From Chryseobacterium defluvii (lineage in GTDB: Bacteria; Bacteroidota; Bacteroidia; Flavobacteriales; Weeksellaceae), in assembly GCF_003634775.1 (NCBI RefSeq), contig NZ_RBXB01000001.1:930001-994000 (forward strand): a DNA stretch of 64,000 nucleotides, given 5' to 3'. Position numbers and translations under genes: made by a program. The first letter of the stretch is position 1, and the number at the start of each line of letters is the position of its first letter. Positions 24,867-33,924 of this stretch are shown here, one piece after another. The notes beneath the pieces are model-generated. The model searched no databases. It was not told the DNA's origin and was given only the letters and a program-made list of their open reading frames with translations.

Positions 24867-24936
24867 TGTAAAAAATGGTAATTTAAAACAATGATTTACT
24901 TGTTTTTTAATAATGAAAAGTGTGTTTTTTACATTT
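24867..24936. promoter_or_regulatory. AraR-type operator cluster upstream of araR
   Basis: The core site AAGTGTGTTTTTTACATTT (24918-24936) is identical to one beside the araB promoter. It is an imperfect palindrome with TGT and ACA arms. A partial copy TGTTTTTTA lies exactly 22 bp upstream (24901-24909), and an inverted half TGTAAAAAA is at 24867-24875. It is the best candidate binding site for the Nudix regulator encoded downstream. Confidence 0.6.
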
Positions 24937-24971
24937 TTTTATACAGATAAAATAAAAAAAATACGATTCTT

Positions 24972-25091
24972 CTTATCATAAAAATTATTCAAAAAAAATG
25001 ATCAATTTTTCAATATTGTGCATTGCAATTAATTGTGAATATATGTTTTATGAAAATAGTAAGTGTATAGTTAATGATAACCTTATCATAA
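24972..25091. repeat. CTTATCATAA repeats and TGATAA palindrome
   Basis: CTTATCATAA occurs at 24972-24981 and again at 25082-25091. The second copy is part of the palindrome ATGATAA-CC-TTATCAT at 25074-25089. These lie between the AraR-type site and the promoter of the regulator gene and may bind a second regulator. Confidence 0.4.
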
Positions 25092-25185
25092 TTTTTATAC
25101 AATTGATATCATAAAAAATCGATATGTAATGTGTTGATAAGCAGTATATAATGGGAGATTTATTTTTTTTATTCAGATGAATTTT

Positions 25186-25193
25186 TATATTTG
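25186..25193 (+). promoter_or_regulatory. -7 box (TATATTTG) of araR-xylB
   Basis: TATATTTG matches TAnnTTTG, 27 bp before the ATG at 25221. The identical octamer stands ahead of araB. Confidence 0.65.
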
Positions 25194-25220
25194 TAATGTT
25201 ACCAAAATGTTAACGAACTA

Positions 25221-25946
25221 ATGAATCAGAATTTTATTCATACCTATGTCTCTGTAGATTGTGTTGTCTTTGGATTTGACCATGAAAACCGGTTGAATAT
25301 ATTATTAGTACAGCGCCACGTAGATGAGGTACCATTGGAAAAACAAATTAAACTTCCAGGCAGCTTGATTTTCAGTGATGAAGATGTAGATGATGCTGCA
25401 CAAAGAGTACTTCATGAACTTACGGGAATAAAAAAAATGGTTCTTAAACAGTTCCGGTGCTTTGCAGATCCTATGAGGGCAAGCAACCTGCATGATATAA
25501 AATGGATGGATAAGGAATATAAGCATCATATAGACAGGATCATTACAGTAGCCTATCTTTCTCTTTGTAAAATAGATCATAAGATCAACAGCACAAAATA
25601 TGATACTGTAGACTGGTATCCTATTGATGAGGTTCCGGGACTTCCGTTTGATCATAACAAAATCATCAATGAGTCTTTGATTGAGATCAGAAAATGGATC
25701 GAATCTGATTTCTCCATTATTTTTGAGCTGCTTCCGAAAAGATTTACCATAAGACAGCTCTATCAGCTCTACAGTGCTTTAAGTGAAAGAAATATCGATA
25801 TTAAGAATTTCCATAAAAAAATATCTTCATTCCCCTATATTGTTCCCTTGGATGAAATTCAAAAAGATGTATCCCACCGCGCAGCAAGATATTACAGATT
25901 TGATGCTAAGATCTACAAGAAAAACAACACAAAACTTATAAAATAA
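25221..25946 (+). CDS. araR: Nudix-fold AraR-type transcriptional regulator
   Basis: A 241-residue regulator of the Nudix-related (NrtR/AraR) family: an N-terminal Nudix fold (about 7-140) that binds sugar and a C-terminal winged HTH (about 165-235; FTIRQLYQLYSAL and NIDIKNFHKKIS). The Nudix box is degenerate. The canonical REuxEExGu reads RVLHELTGI (62-70), so two metal-binding Glu are lost (Val63, Leu67) and hydrolysis is unlikely. In Bacteroides thetaiotaomicron a member of this family represses arabinose genes and is released by L-arabinose. Here it heads xylB and xylA, 17 nt before xylB, and shares a 19-bp upstream motif with araB. The ligand (arabinose, xylose or a derivative) is inferred. 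Confidence 0.85.
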   Translation: MNQNFIHTYVSVDCVVFGFDHENRLNILLVQRHVDEVPLEKQIKLPGSLIFSDEDVDDAAQRVLHELTGIKKMVLKQFRCFADPMRASNLHDIKWMDKEYKHHIDRIITVAYLSLCKIDHKINSTKYDTVDWYPIDEVPGLPFDHNKIINESLIEIRKWIESDFSIIFELLPKRFTIRQLYQLYSALSERNIDIKNFHKKISSFPYIVPLDEIQKDVSHRAARYYRFDAKIYKKNNTKLIK

Positions 25947-25963
25947 CCCCTTTTTAAAAAATT

Positions 25964-27448
25964 ATGTACTTACTAGGTTATGACATTGGCAGTTCTTCTG
26001 TGAAAGTTTGTCTCATCGAGGCATCCAGTGGAAAAGTGATTGCTTCTGAATTTTCTCCCAAAAAAGAAATGAAAATCACTGCTATGAATCCCGGATGGGC
26101 AGAGCAAAATCCAGTTGACTGGTGGACCAATCTGAGATTGGCGCATGAAGCTGTCATGCATGAATCCGGAGTACATGCTGAAGATATTAAAGGAATTGGA
26201 ATCACCTGGCAGATGCACGGTTTGATCCTGGTAGATAAAGATCAGAATCTTTTAAGACCGTCAATCATCTGGTGTGACAGCCGTGCTGTACCTTATGGTG
26301 AAAAAGCGTTTAAGGCAATAGGAGAAGAAAAATGCCTCACTCATCTCTTAAATTCACCAGGAAATTTTACGGCATCAAAGCTTGCATGGGTAAAAGAAAA
26401 CGAACCTGAAATTTTTGAAAAGATAGACAAAATAATGCTTCCGGGAGATTATATTGCGATGAGGCTTTCCGGACAGATTGGAATGACGATTGAAGGGCTA
26501 TCGGAAGGAATCTTCTGGGATTTTAAGAACAACTGTATCTCGGAAGATATCATCAACTACTATGGGATTCCGAAAAGCTTTTTCCCGGAAATTGTACCTA
26601 CATTTGGTATTCAGGCAACAGTTTCCAGGACAGCAGCTGAGGAATTAGGTTTAAAAGAAGGTACGCCTATTTCATACAGGGCAGGAGACCAGCCCAATAA
26701 TGCTCTTTCCCTGAATGTTTTCAACCCGGGAGAAATTGCCTCTACAGCAGGAACTTCCGGAGTGGTATACGGAGTTTTGGACCAGCTGGAGTATGATAAG
26801 CTATCAAGGGTAAATACATTTGCCCATGTCAATTACACAGAAGAACAGATCAGGCTGGGAGTTTTATTGTGTATCAATGGAACCGGAATTTTAAATTCCT
26901 GGCTGAAGCATAATTTCGCAACCTCACTTTCTTCTTACGGGGACATGAATGATATGGCTTCACTTTCCCCTATCGGTTCTAAAGGACTAAGTATCATTCC
27001 CTTTGGAAACGGGGCTGAACGGGTGCTGGAAAATAAAGATACAAGTTGTTCCATTCACGGAATTAATTTCAATATACATACTAAGGGAGATATACTGCGT
27101 GCGGCGCAGGAAGGTATTGTATTCTCTTATGAATACGGAATGGATATCATGAGAAATATCGGAATGGATATCCAGGTGATCCGTGCAGGAAATGCCAATA
27201 TGTTTTTAAGTTCAATTTTTAGGCAGTCACTATCCAGTGTCAGCAATGCACTTATTGAACTTTATGATACGGATGGAGCAGTAGGAGCTGCAAGAGCTGC
27301 AGGAATGGGAATAGGATTTTATTCAGATTCCAGGGAGGCATTTTCTTCACTTGAAAAAATAGCGGTGATAGAGCCCGAACATGAAAAACAAGAACAATAT
27401 TTAGAAGCCTATGCCAGATGGAAACATCATCTTAATGAAATAATCTAA
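25964..27448 (+). CDS. xylB: Xylulokinase
   Basis: FGGY-family carbohydrate kinase of 494 residues that phosphorylates D-xylulose to xylulose-5-phosphate. The N-terminal ATPase motif is YDIGSSSVKV, the substrate loop GIGITWQMHGLILVD contains the conserved QMHG of xylulokinases, and the catalytic Asp is in YRAGDQPNNAL (about residue 241). The C-terminal half has GTGILNSWLK and VIRAGNANMFLSSIF. It follows the regulator by 17 nt and precedes xylA, which fixes it as xylulokinase and not another FGGY kinase. Cytoplasmic. Confidence 0.95.
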   Translation: MYLLGYDIGSSSVKVCLIEASSGKVIASEFSPKKEMKITAMNPGWAEQNPVDWWTNLRLAHEAVMHESGVHAEDIKGIGITWQMHGLILVDKDQNLLRPSIIWCDSRAVPYGEKAFKAIGEEKCLTHLLNSPGNFTASKLAWVKENEPEIFEKIDKIMLPGDYIAMRLSGQIGMTIEGLSEGIFWDFKNNCISEDIINYYGIPKSFFPEIVPTFGIQATVSRTAAEELGLKEGTPISYRAGDQPNNALSLNVFNPGEIASTAGTSGVVYGVLDQLEYDKLSRVNTFAHVNYTEEQIRLGVLLCINGTGILNSWLKHNFATSLSSYGDMNDMASLSPIGSKGLSIIPFGNGAERVLENKDTSCSIHGINFNIHTKGDILRAAQEGIVFSYEYGMDIMRNIGMDIQVIRAGNANMFLSSIFRQSLSSVSNALIELYDTDGAVGAARAAGMGIGFYSDSREAFSSLEKIAVIEPEHEKQEQYLEAYARWKHHLNEII

Positions 27449-27555
27449 AAAAATTACAACAGTATTTTTCATCCTCTTACTGACTTTTGAGAATCAGTGA
27501 GAAGGGAATCTCTACGCAAAAATTAAAAAGACAAATTAAAATTAATCAGATAAAT

Positions 27556-28884
27556 ATGAACACTTTAACAGGTACAAAAGAGTTTTTTACGGGTATTGAA
27601 AAAATTAAGTTTGAAGGGAAGGAAAGCAAGAACCCGTTGGCATTTCGCTATTATGATGCAGAAAAGATCGTAATGGGGAAACCTATGAAAGATTGGACCA
27701 GATTTGCGATGGCGTGGTGGCACACCTTGTGTGCAAACGGAAGCGATCCGTTCGGAGGACCTACCATCCACCACCCATGGGATATCGGAAATGATGCTGT
27801 GACCAGAGCAATGCACAAAATGGATGCAGGTTTTGAATTCATGTCTAAAATGGGCTTCAACTATTACTGCTTCCATGATATCGATTTGGTAGACCCTGCT
27901 AATAACTGGAAAGACTATGAGAAAAACCTGCAGACCATTGTGGAATATGCAAAACAGAAGCAGCAGGAAACAGGAATTAAGCTTTTATGGGGAACAGCCA
28001 ATGTTTTCACGCATGAAAGATACATGAACGGGGCCTCTACCAATCCCAATTTTGATGTAGTAGCCTGCGCAGGAACTCAGGTGAAAAATTCAATAGATGC
28101 TACGATAGCCTTGGGAGGTGAAAATTACGTGTTCTGGGGTGGAAGAGAAGGATATATGAGTCTTTTAAACACGGATATGAAGCGTGAAAAAGATCATCTG
28201 GCCCGTTTCCTTTCCATGTCAAGGGACTATGCACGCCAGCAAGGTTTTAAAGGGACTTTCCTGATCGAACCGAAACCGATGGAGCCTACCAAACATCAGT
28301 ATGATTATGATTCTGAAACAGTAATCGGTTTCCTGAGACACTACGGATTAGATAAAGACTTTAAACTGAATATCGAAGTAAACCATGCTACATTGGCAGG
28401 TCATACATTCGAGCATGAACTTCAGGTAGCCGTAGATGCAGGGCTTTTAGGAAGTATTGATGCCAATAGGGGAGACTATCAGAACGGCTGGGATACGGAT
28501 CAGTTCCCGATCGATTATTATGATATGGTTCAGGCATGGCTTGTACTGCTTCCGTCAGGAGGTCTGGGAACAGGAGGAGTAAACTTTGATGCCAAGATCA
28601 GAAGAAATTCTATTGATGCCGAAGATTTATTCATTTCCCACATTTCAGGAATGGATGTTTTTGCCAAAGGTCTTCTTGCAGCAGCAGATATTCTTGAAAA
28701 TTCGGATTACAAAAAACTGAGAACAGACCGCTACGCTTCTTTTGATAACGGAAATGGAAAAGCATTCGAGGAGGGTACGCTTACACTGGAAGATCTTCAG
28801 AGAATAGCTCACGAAACCGGCGAACCACAGCCAAAAAGCGGAAAACAGGAATTGTTTGAAGCCATCGTGAATATGTATATATAA
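27556..28884 (+). CDS. xylA: Xylose isomerase
   Basis: Converts D-xylose to D-xylulose; a metal-dependent TIM-barrel enzyme, 442 residues, the class II length. Visible are FHDIDLVDP (catalytic His), [16 protein letters not shown], and the metal and substrate motif [14 protein letters not shown], then [17 protein letters not shown] and [19 protein letters not shown]. An open frame extends upstream to a TTG at 27487; ATG 27556 is chosen because the protein then begins just as known XylA proteins do. It is 107 bp after xylB with a small hairpin between. Confidence 0.97.
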   Translation: MNTLTGTKEFFTGIEKIKFEGKESKNPLAFRYYDAEKIVMGKPMKDWTRFAMAWWHTLCANGSDPFGGPTIHHPWDIGNDAVTRAMHKMDAGFEFMSKMGFNYYCFHDIDLVDPANNWKDYEKNLQTIVEYAKQKQQETGIKLLWGTANVFTHERYMNGASTNPNFDVVACAGTQVKNSIDATIALGGENYVFWGGREGYMSLLNTDMKREKDHLARFLSMSRDYARQQGFKGTFLIEPKPMEPTKHQYDYDSETVIGFLRHYGLDKDFKLNIEVNHATLAGHTFEHELQVAVDAGLLGSIDANRGDYQNGWDTDQFPIDYYDMVQAWLVLLPSGGLGTGGVNFDAKIRRNSIDAEDLFISHISGMDVFAKGLLAAADILENSDYKKLRTDRYASFDNGNGKAFEEGTLTLEDLQRIAHETGEPQPKSGKQELFEAIVNMYI

Positions 28885-28892
28885 TAAAAAGA

Positions 28893-28950
28893 TAAAAGGC
28901 TTATAAACACTAAGGATTTTTATAAACTATAATTATTAAACAGCCTTTTA
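28893..28950 (+). terminator. Long-loop hairpin between xylA and susC
   Basis: TAAAAGGCT at 28893-28901 pairs with AGCCTTTTA at 28942-28950, with an AT-rich 40-nt loop. The downstream sequence has only a short T tract. It may terminate the araR-xylBA transcript or attenuate transcription into susC. Confidence 0.45.
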
Positions 28951-28980
28951 TTTAACAACTAATACTAAAAAATAATAATT

Positions 28981-31875
28981 ATGAACCGATTTTATTTCAA
29001 TAAAAGCAATAAAGCTGCATTATTTTTTGCAATGACTTTATTGCCTTCCGGAATAGCATATTCACAGGTTAAAAAAGATACAGTAATTAAAGAAAATAAG
29101 ATAGATGAAGTTGTTGTGATAGGATATGGAACCCAGCGAAAAGAAGCTGTAACAGGTTCTGTAGCTACAGTAAAAGGAGATGTTCTGCGTGAAGTACCTT
29201 CTGCTAATATTACCCAGTCATTACAAGGAAGAACGGCAGGTGTTGATATCTCACAAACTTCCACAAAACCGGGCGCTACAATGCAGATCCGTATTAGGGG
29301 AACCCGATCTTTGACAGGAGATAATAACCCGTTGGTTGTATTGGATGGAATTCCTTTCGTAGGATCACTGGGAGATATAAGTTCCAGTGATATCAAAAGT
29401 ATTGATATCCTGAAAGATGCTTCTGCTACGGCAATCTACGGATCCAGAGGGGCAAACGGAGTTATTCTCGTGACTACCAACAGAGGAGCAAAAGGACAGA
29501 AGCCAAGATTTACCTACAATACTTTTACCGGAGTTCAGACCCTGTTTTCAAAATATCCTATGATGGATGGTCCTAAGTTTGCACAGCTGCGTGCTTACGC
29601 GATTCCTGCGGGAAATACAACCCCTTTGTATTCAAACGGGGCGGATGAAAATAACAGTGTCAATACAGACTGGCAGAGCCTGTACTATAAACCGGCAATG
29701 ATGACCAGTCATGATATCGGTGTTTCAGGTGGAACGGAAGGAGGAAATTATAATGTAGGCTTGTCATACTTCAAGCAAAATGCATTAATCCCCATTCAAA
29801 GTTATGAAAGATTTGCCCTGCGAATGGCTATTGACCAGCAGGTGGGCTCTATCTTTAAATTCGGGTTTACAACCAATACAAACTATTCCATCTCGGAAGG
29901 GAACGGAGTAAATCCGGGAGCAGTTTTAGGTTATTCTCCTATTGCCAATCCTTATAATGCGGATGGTACCCCGAAAAGAGTAATGAGTACCGCAGGTGGT
30001 ATCGATCAGACATGGATTTATACCAGAAAAAGCTTAGAGAGCCTGGGAGATAAATACGTTGATGAGACCAAGGCTTTTGCATCATATAACAATCTGTACG
30101 GGGAAGCCAGTCTTCCAATCAAAGGATTGAAATACAGGTTAAATGTAGGTTTGGATTTCCGTACTTCAAACAGTGGAAATTACACCGGTGTAGGGGTCTT
30201 TAATACGAACCCTCTGGGGCCGTCAGCAGCAGGAAGAGGTAATAACCAAACTTATCACTGGGTATTGGAAAATCTCTTGACTTACGACCGTACATTCGGC
30301 AAGCATAAGATCAATGCCGTAGCACTATATTCCGCAGAAGAGAATAAGTATACAAGCTCATACATGAGTGCAAAGAATGTCCCTGCAGACTTTTTCCAGT
30401 ATTATAATCTGGGGCAGTCACCTCAGGCAGATATTACAGTGAGACCTGAAGACCAGATATACTGGAAAACTGGTTTGCTTTCCGCTATGGGAAGAGTAAT
30501 GTATACTTACAATAACAAGTATATGCTGACGGCAACACTGCGTGCCGATGGATCTTCCAGGCTGGCTCCGGGAAACAAATGGCATACATATCCGGCGTTA
30601 TCATTAGGATGGAATGTTACCAACGAATCTTTCATGGAGAATATCAAAGTTATTAATCTCCTTAAATTCAGAGCTGGATGGGGGCAGACCTCCAATCAGG
30701 CAGTGGATCCGTACTCTACGATGGGAAGATATAATGTAGCGCCATACAATTTTGGAAGTGCAGGAAGTACAGGGATCTATGGAAGTCAACCACCCAACCC
30801 GAATTTAGGATGGGAATACTCAAAAACACAAAACTACGGAGTAGATTTCGGTATATTGAACAACCGTCTTACGGGAAGTGTGGAATATTACAAAACCCAT
30901 ACATTTGACTTGTTGACACAGAAAAGCCTTCCGGCAACCAGTGGTTGGTCATCCATTGTTTCCAATGTTGCGGAAACAGAAAATAAAGGGCTGGAAGTTT
31001 CTTTAAACGGAATCATTTTTGATAATCCGGATGGGTTTACTTGGGAGGCTGGAATTAATTTTTATACCAATAAAAACAAGATTTTATCTCTTGCATCCGG
31101 AACAGAACGTGACGTCAATAACTTATGGTTTGTAGGTCATAATATTAATTCATTGTATGATTATCAATATATAGGTCTTTGGCAGGCAGGTGACCCTTAT
31201 CAAAGTATTCTGGAACCGGGCACCCCGGCAGATGTTATAGGATCTATTAAAGTTCTTTACACCGGAGGTTATAACCCTGATGGAACCCCTGTAAGAGCAA
31301 TTGGACCGGATGACAGACAAATTTTTGATACAGCCCCGAAATATCAGGGAGGATTCAATATGCGCTTCGCCTACAAAAATTTTGAACTGAGTACGGTAGG
31401 AGCTTTCCAGCACGGAGGAATCCTGGTAAGTACCATCTATGGGTCTGCAAGTTATCTTAACAGATTAACGGGAAGAGGGAATAACGTAGATGTTGATTAC
31501 TGGACAGAAAATAACACTGATGCCTATTTTCCGCGTCCGGGGCGACATTTGAGTGGTGATAACCCTAAGTATTCTTCTACTTTAGCGATGTTTGACGCTT
31601 CTTATCTTAAACTTCGTACCATTACATTAGGATACAATGTTGATAAAGAATTTTTAAAGGACTTGAAAGTCAATAGCCTCAGAATCTACTTTACTGTAAC
31701 CAACCCTATTGTATTATTTTCTCCTTATCATAAATTTTCAGGAATGGATCCGGAGCCCAACTCTTTCGGAAATGAAAATCAGGCGGTAAGCGGATATCAA
31801 AGCCGTCAGCTTGTTATAGGAACCAATAACCCTTCCACAAGAAATTACTTGATGGGACTTAACTTAACCTTTTAA
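28981..31875 (+). CDS. SusC-type TonB-dependent outer-membrane transporter
   Basis: A 964-residue outer-membrane transporter that, with the SusD-like lipoprotein next to it, takes up glycan oligosaccharides. After the signal peptide (ending GIAYSQ) comes directly the TonB-box-like KIDEVVVIGYGTQRKEAVTGSV and the plug domain (SLQGRTAGVDI, PLVVLDGIPF, IKSIDILKDASATAIYGSRGANGVILVTT), then a 22-strand barrel ending in a terminal Phe (GLNLTF). The usual N-terminal carboxypeptidase-D-like extension domain of SusC proteins is absent. By context the substrate is xylo-oligosaccharide carrying glucuronate or arabinose. Confidence 0.95.
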   Translation: MNRFYFNKSNKAALFFAMTLLPSGIAYSQVKKDTVIKENKIDEVVVIGYGTQRKEAVTGSVATVKGDVLREVPSANITQSLQGRTAGVDISQTSTKPGATMQIRIRGTRSLTGDNNPLVVLDGIPFVGSLGDISSSDIKSIDILKDASATAIYGSRGANGVILVTTNRGAKGQKPRFTYNTFTGVQTLFSKYPMMDGPKFAQLRAYAIPAGNTTPLYSNGADENNSVNTDWQSLYYKPAMMTSHDIGVSGGTEGGNYNVGLSYFKQNALIPIQSYERFALRMAIDQQVGSIFKFGFTTNTNYSISEGNGVNPGAVLGYSPIANPYNADGTPKRVMSTAGGIDQTWIYTRKSLESLGDKYVDETKAFASYNNLYGEASLPIKGLKYRLNVGLDFRTSNSGNYTGVGVFNTNPLGPSAAGRGNNQTYHWVLENLLTYDRTFGKHKINAVALYSAEENKYTSSYMSAKNVPADFFQYYNLGQSPQADITVRPEDQIYWKTGLLSAMGRVMYTYNNKYMLTATLRADGSSRLAPGNKWHTYPALSLGWNVTNESFMENIKVINLLKFRAGWGQTSNQAVDPYSTMGRYNVAPYNFGSAGSTGIYGSQPPNPNLGWEYSKTQNYGVDFGILNNRLTGSVEYYKTHTFDLLTQKSLPATSGWSSIVSNVAETENKGLEVSLNGIIFDNPDGFTWEAGINFYTNKNKILSLASGTERDVNNLWFVGHNINSLYDYQYIGLWQAGDPYQSILEPGTPADVIGSIKVLYTGGYNPDGTPVRAIGPDDRQIFDTAPKYQGGFNMRFAYKNFELSTVGAFQHGGILVSTIYGSASYLNRLTGRGNNVDVDYWTENNTDAYFPRPGRHLSGDNPKYSSTLAMFDASYLKLRTITLGYNVDKEFLKDLKVNSLRIYFTVTNPIVLFSPYHKFSGMDPEPNSFGNENQAVSGYQSRQLVIGTNNPSTRNYLMGLNLTF

Positions 31876-31887
31876 AACTGTACAGTC

Positions 31888-33846
31888 ATGATAAATTTTA
31901 ACAAAAAACTGGTATTAGGAGCAATCTTTCTATCTTTAACGTTTACAGGTTGTAATGAAATTCTTGATGAGCAGCCAAGATCAATATATACGGCTGATTA
32001 TTTTAATACAGCAGATGGAGTTAATCAGGGATTTACAGCCTTGTACAGACAGCTCCGATTATTGTATGGTAACGGATACTTTATGAGTAATTGTCAGAAT
32101 GGAACTGACGAATCTACATGGGCACAAAGTGCTGATGGCAATTTTAAAGAACTGGATATGTCCGGAAACGGAAATATCAATTCCAATACTTTTCCTACAA
32201 GTATGGTTTGGAATTCAGTATTCCCATACATCAATACAGCCAATGGAATTATTGAAAAAGGCCCCGGGTTCGGCATTGCAGAATCTATGATTTCTGAAGC
32301 CCGTTTCTTCCGTGGATTTTACTATTTCATGCTGGTTCAGACCTATGGGGGAGTTCCTATGGATTTAGGTGCAGGAGAATTGAAATATAATACTTTGCCG
32401 TCCACAAATTCTGCAAGGAATACCGTTCCGGAAGTATACACAAAAGCTGTCTTTGCTGATCTTAAAAAAGCAATAGAAAATTTACCGTCATCACCAAGGG
32501 TAACGGGAGGTGTAACCAAAAATGTGGCTAGATTAATGCTTGCCAAGGCTTATCTTACCTACGGATGGTGGCTGCAAAATCCCAATAATATCCCAACTTA
32601 TCCGGAAGCCGCAAGAACTGATCCTGACGGGCATAATGCCCAATGGTATTTTCAACAGGCTTATGATATCGCAATGGAAGGTATCAACAATCCCGGACCT
32701 TATGCGCTTCAGCCTACCTTCTATGATGTCAATGTAGGCTCAAATGACAGAAATACTGAATCTATGCTGTATGCAGACCATATACAGTCAAGTACATACT
32801 ATAATGAAGGTGACCCTGTAGGATTTGGTTCAGGTTGGGCGCCGGACAATTTTGCGGCATGGATGCAGACATGGAACTACACAGCCATTAAAAGCAGTAA
32901 AACCACAGCGTGGGCAGGAGCAGATGTTGTAAGCTCAGTACAGCGTGAAGCTGCACAGTCCCTGGGGCGTCCATGGGTTCGTATGTGTCCTACCTTGGGG
33001 GTTATTAAAAATACTTTTGCAGATAAAACCAATGATTCCCGTTATGATGGTACTTTTGTAACCACGTACAGAGGAAACTGGAACAAAAATGGGACAGGTC
33101 TTACGACAGTGCCTGTACTTTATAATGCGAATAATCTGCCTGTACAGCCGGGAGGAGCTATCTTAAGCTTCCTTAACGATGACAGCCAGACGCCTTCTTA
33201 CCCTACAGGAGCCGGACAAAGCGGTGTAGGAGCTGGTACTCTGTCAGGAAGAGCAGATTGGGTAATTGCACCGAATGGAATCAGCAGAATTGTATACCCT
33301 GGCTTATGGAAAATAGGAACTTACCGTACCGATGATCCAAACGGTTTAGGATATCCGAATGCGGGATTAACCCGTCCTTTCAGTGTTGCCAAATTTTCAG
33401 AATTCTATTTCATTGCAGCGGAAGCAGCAGTAAAAGGAGCTTCAGGAGCTGTGACAGCCAGAGACCTTATCAATGTTATCCGTGCCCGTGCCGGAAAATG
33501 GAAGTTCAATAATGCCCAGAATACTGCTTATGTAACGGATAACAGTGCTGCCATGATTGCTGCTACGCCATCCGTAATTACCATTGATTATATCCTTGCA
33601 GAAAGGTCTCGTGAATATTACGGAGAATTCTACAGATGGTATGATCTGGTGCGTACACAGAAGTGGGGAGATTATGCTGCCACTTATCAGATCGGAGGAG
33701 CTTCTTATGGAAACCACATTCCGCAAACAGTAACAAGAACAATCATGCCTTTTCACTATCTGAGACCAATTCCTCAGAATCAGATTGATGCGATGGAAGT
33801 TTCTGCAGATATTAAGGCAAAATACCAGAACCCCGGATACAATTAA
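31888..33846 (+). CDS. SusD/RagB-family glycan-binding lipoprotein
   Basis: A 652-residue SusD-like surface lipoprotein; lipobox LTFTGC with lipidated Cys22. It has the N-terminal NEILDEQPRSIYTADYF typical of SusD proteins, TPR-like helices (SEARFFRGFYYFMLVQTYGGVPM) and the C-terminal LAERSREYYGEFYRWYDLVRTQKW and HYLRPIPQNQIDA motifs of the family. It caps the SusC pore and binds the oligosaccharide. It lies 12 bp after susC. A hairpin follows its stop, which could make susCD more abundant than the genes after it. Confidence 0.95.
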   Translation: MINFNKKLVLGAIFLSLTFTGCNEILDEQPRSIYTADYFNTADGVNQGFTALYRQLRLLYGNGYFMSNCQNGTDESTWAQSADGNFKELDMSGNGNINSNTFPTSMVWNSVFPYINTANGIIEKGPGFGIAESMISEARFFRGFYYFMLVQTYGGVPMDLGAGELKYNTLPSTNSARNTVPEVYTKAVFADLKKAIENLPSSPRVTGGVTKNVARLMLAKAYLTYGWWLQNPNNIPTYPEAARTDPDGHNAQWYFQQAYDIAMEGINNPGPYALQPTFYDVNVGSNDRNTESMLYADHIQSSTYYNEGDPVGFGSGWAPDNFAAWMQTWNYTAIKSSKTTAWAGADVVSSVQREAAQSLGRPWVRMCPTLGVIKNTFADKTNDSRYDGTFVTTYRGNWNKNGTGLTTVPVLYNANNLPVQPGGAILSFLNDDSQTPSYPTGAGQSGVGAGTLSGRADWVIAPNGISRIVYPGLWKIGTYRTDDPNGLGYPNAGLTRPFSVAKFSEFYFIAAEAAVKGASGAVTARDLINVIRARAGKWKFNNAQNTAYVTDNSAAMIAATPSVITIDYILAERSREYYGEFYRWYDLVRTQKWGDYAATYQIGGASYGNHIPQTVTRTIMPFHYLRPIPQNQIDAMEVSADIKAKYQNPGYN

Positions 33847-33874
33847 TTATTTTCTACATTCATATCAGTAACAG

Positions 33875-33902
33875 AGTAGGTGTGAAAGCACCTGCTTTGT
33901 TT
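33875..33902 (+). terminator. Hairpin after susD
   Basis: AGTAGGTG at 33875-33882 pairs with CACCTGCT at 33889-33896 (one G-U), loop TGAAAG, followed by TTGTTT. It is a partial terminator candidate between susCD and the uronate genes. Confidence 0.6.
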
Positions 33903-33924
33903 AATTGAATTAAAATTTAAAATT

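Noticed and set aside
24378..25220. CRISPR-like array suggested by repeated AT-rich words
   Set aside because: The repeats are short, few and irregularly spaced; no uniform repeat-spacer pattern exists.
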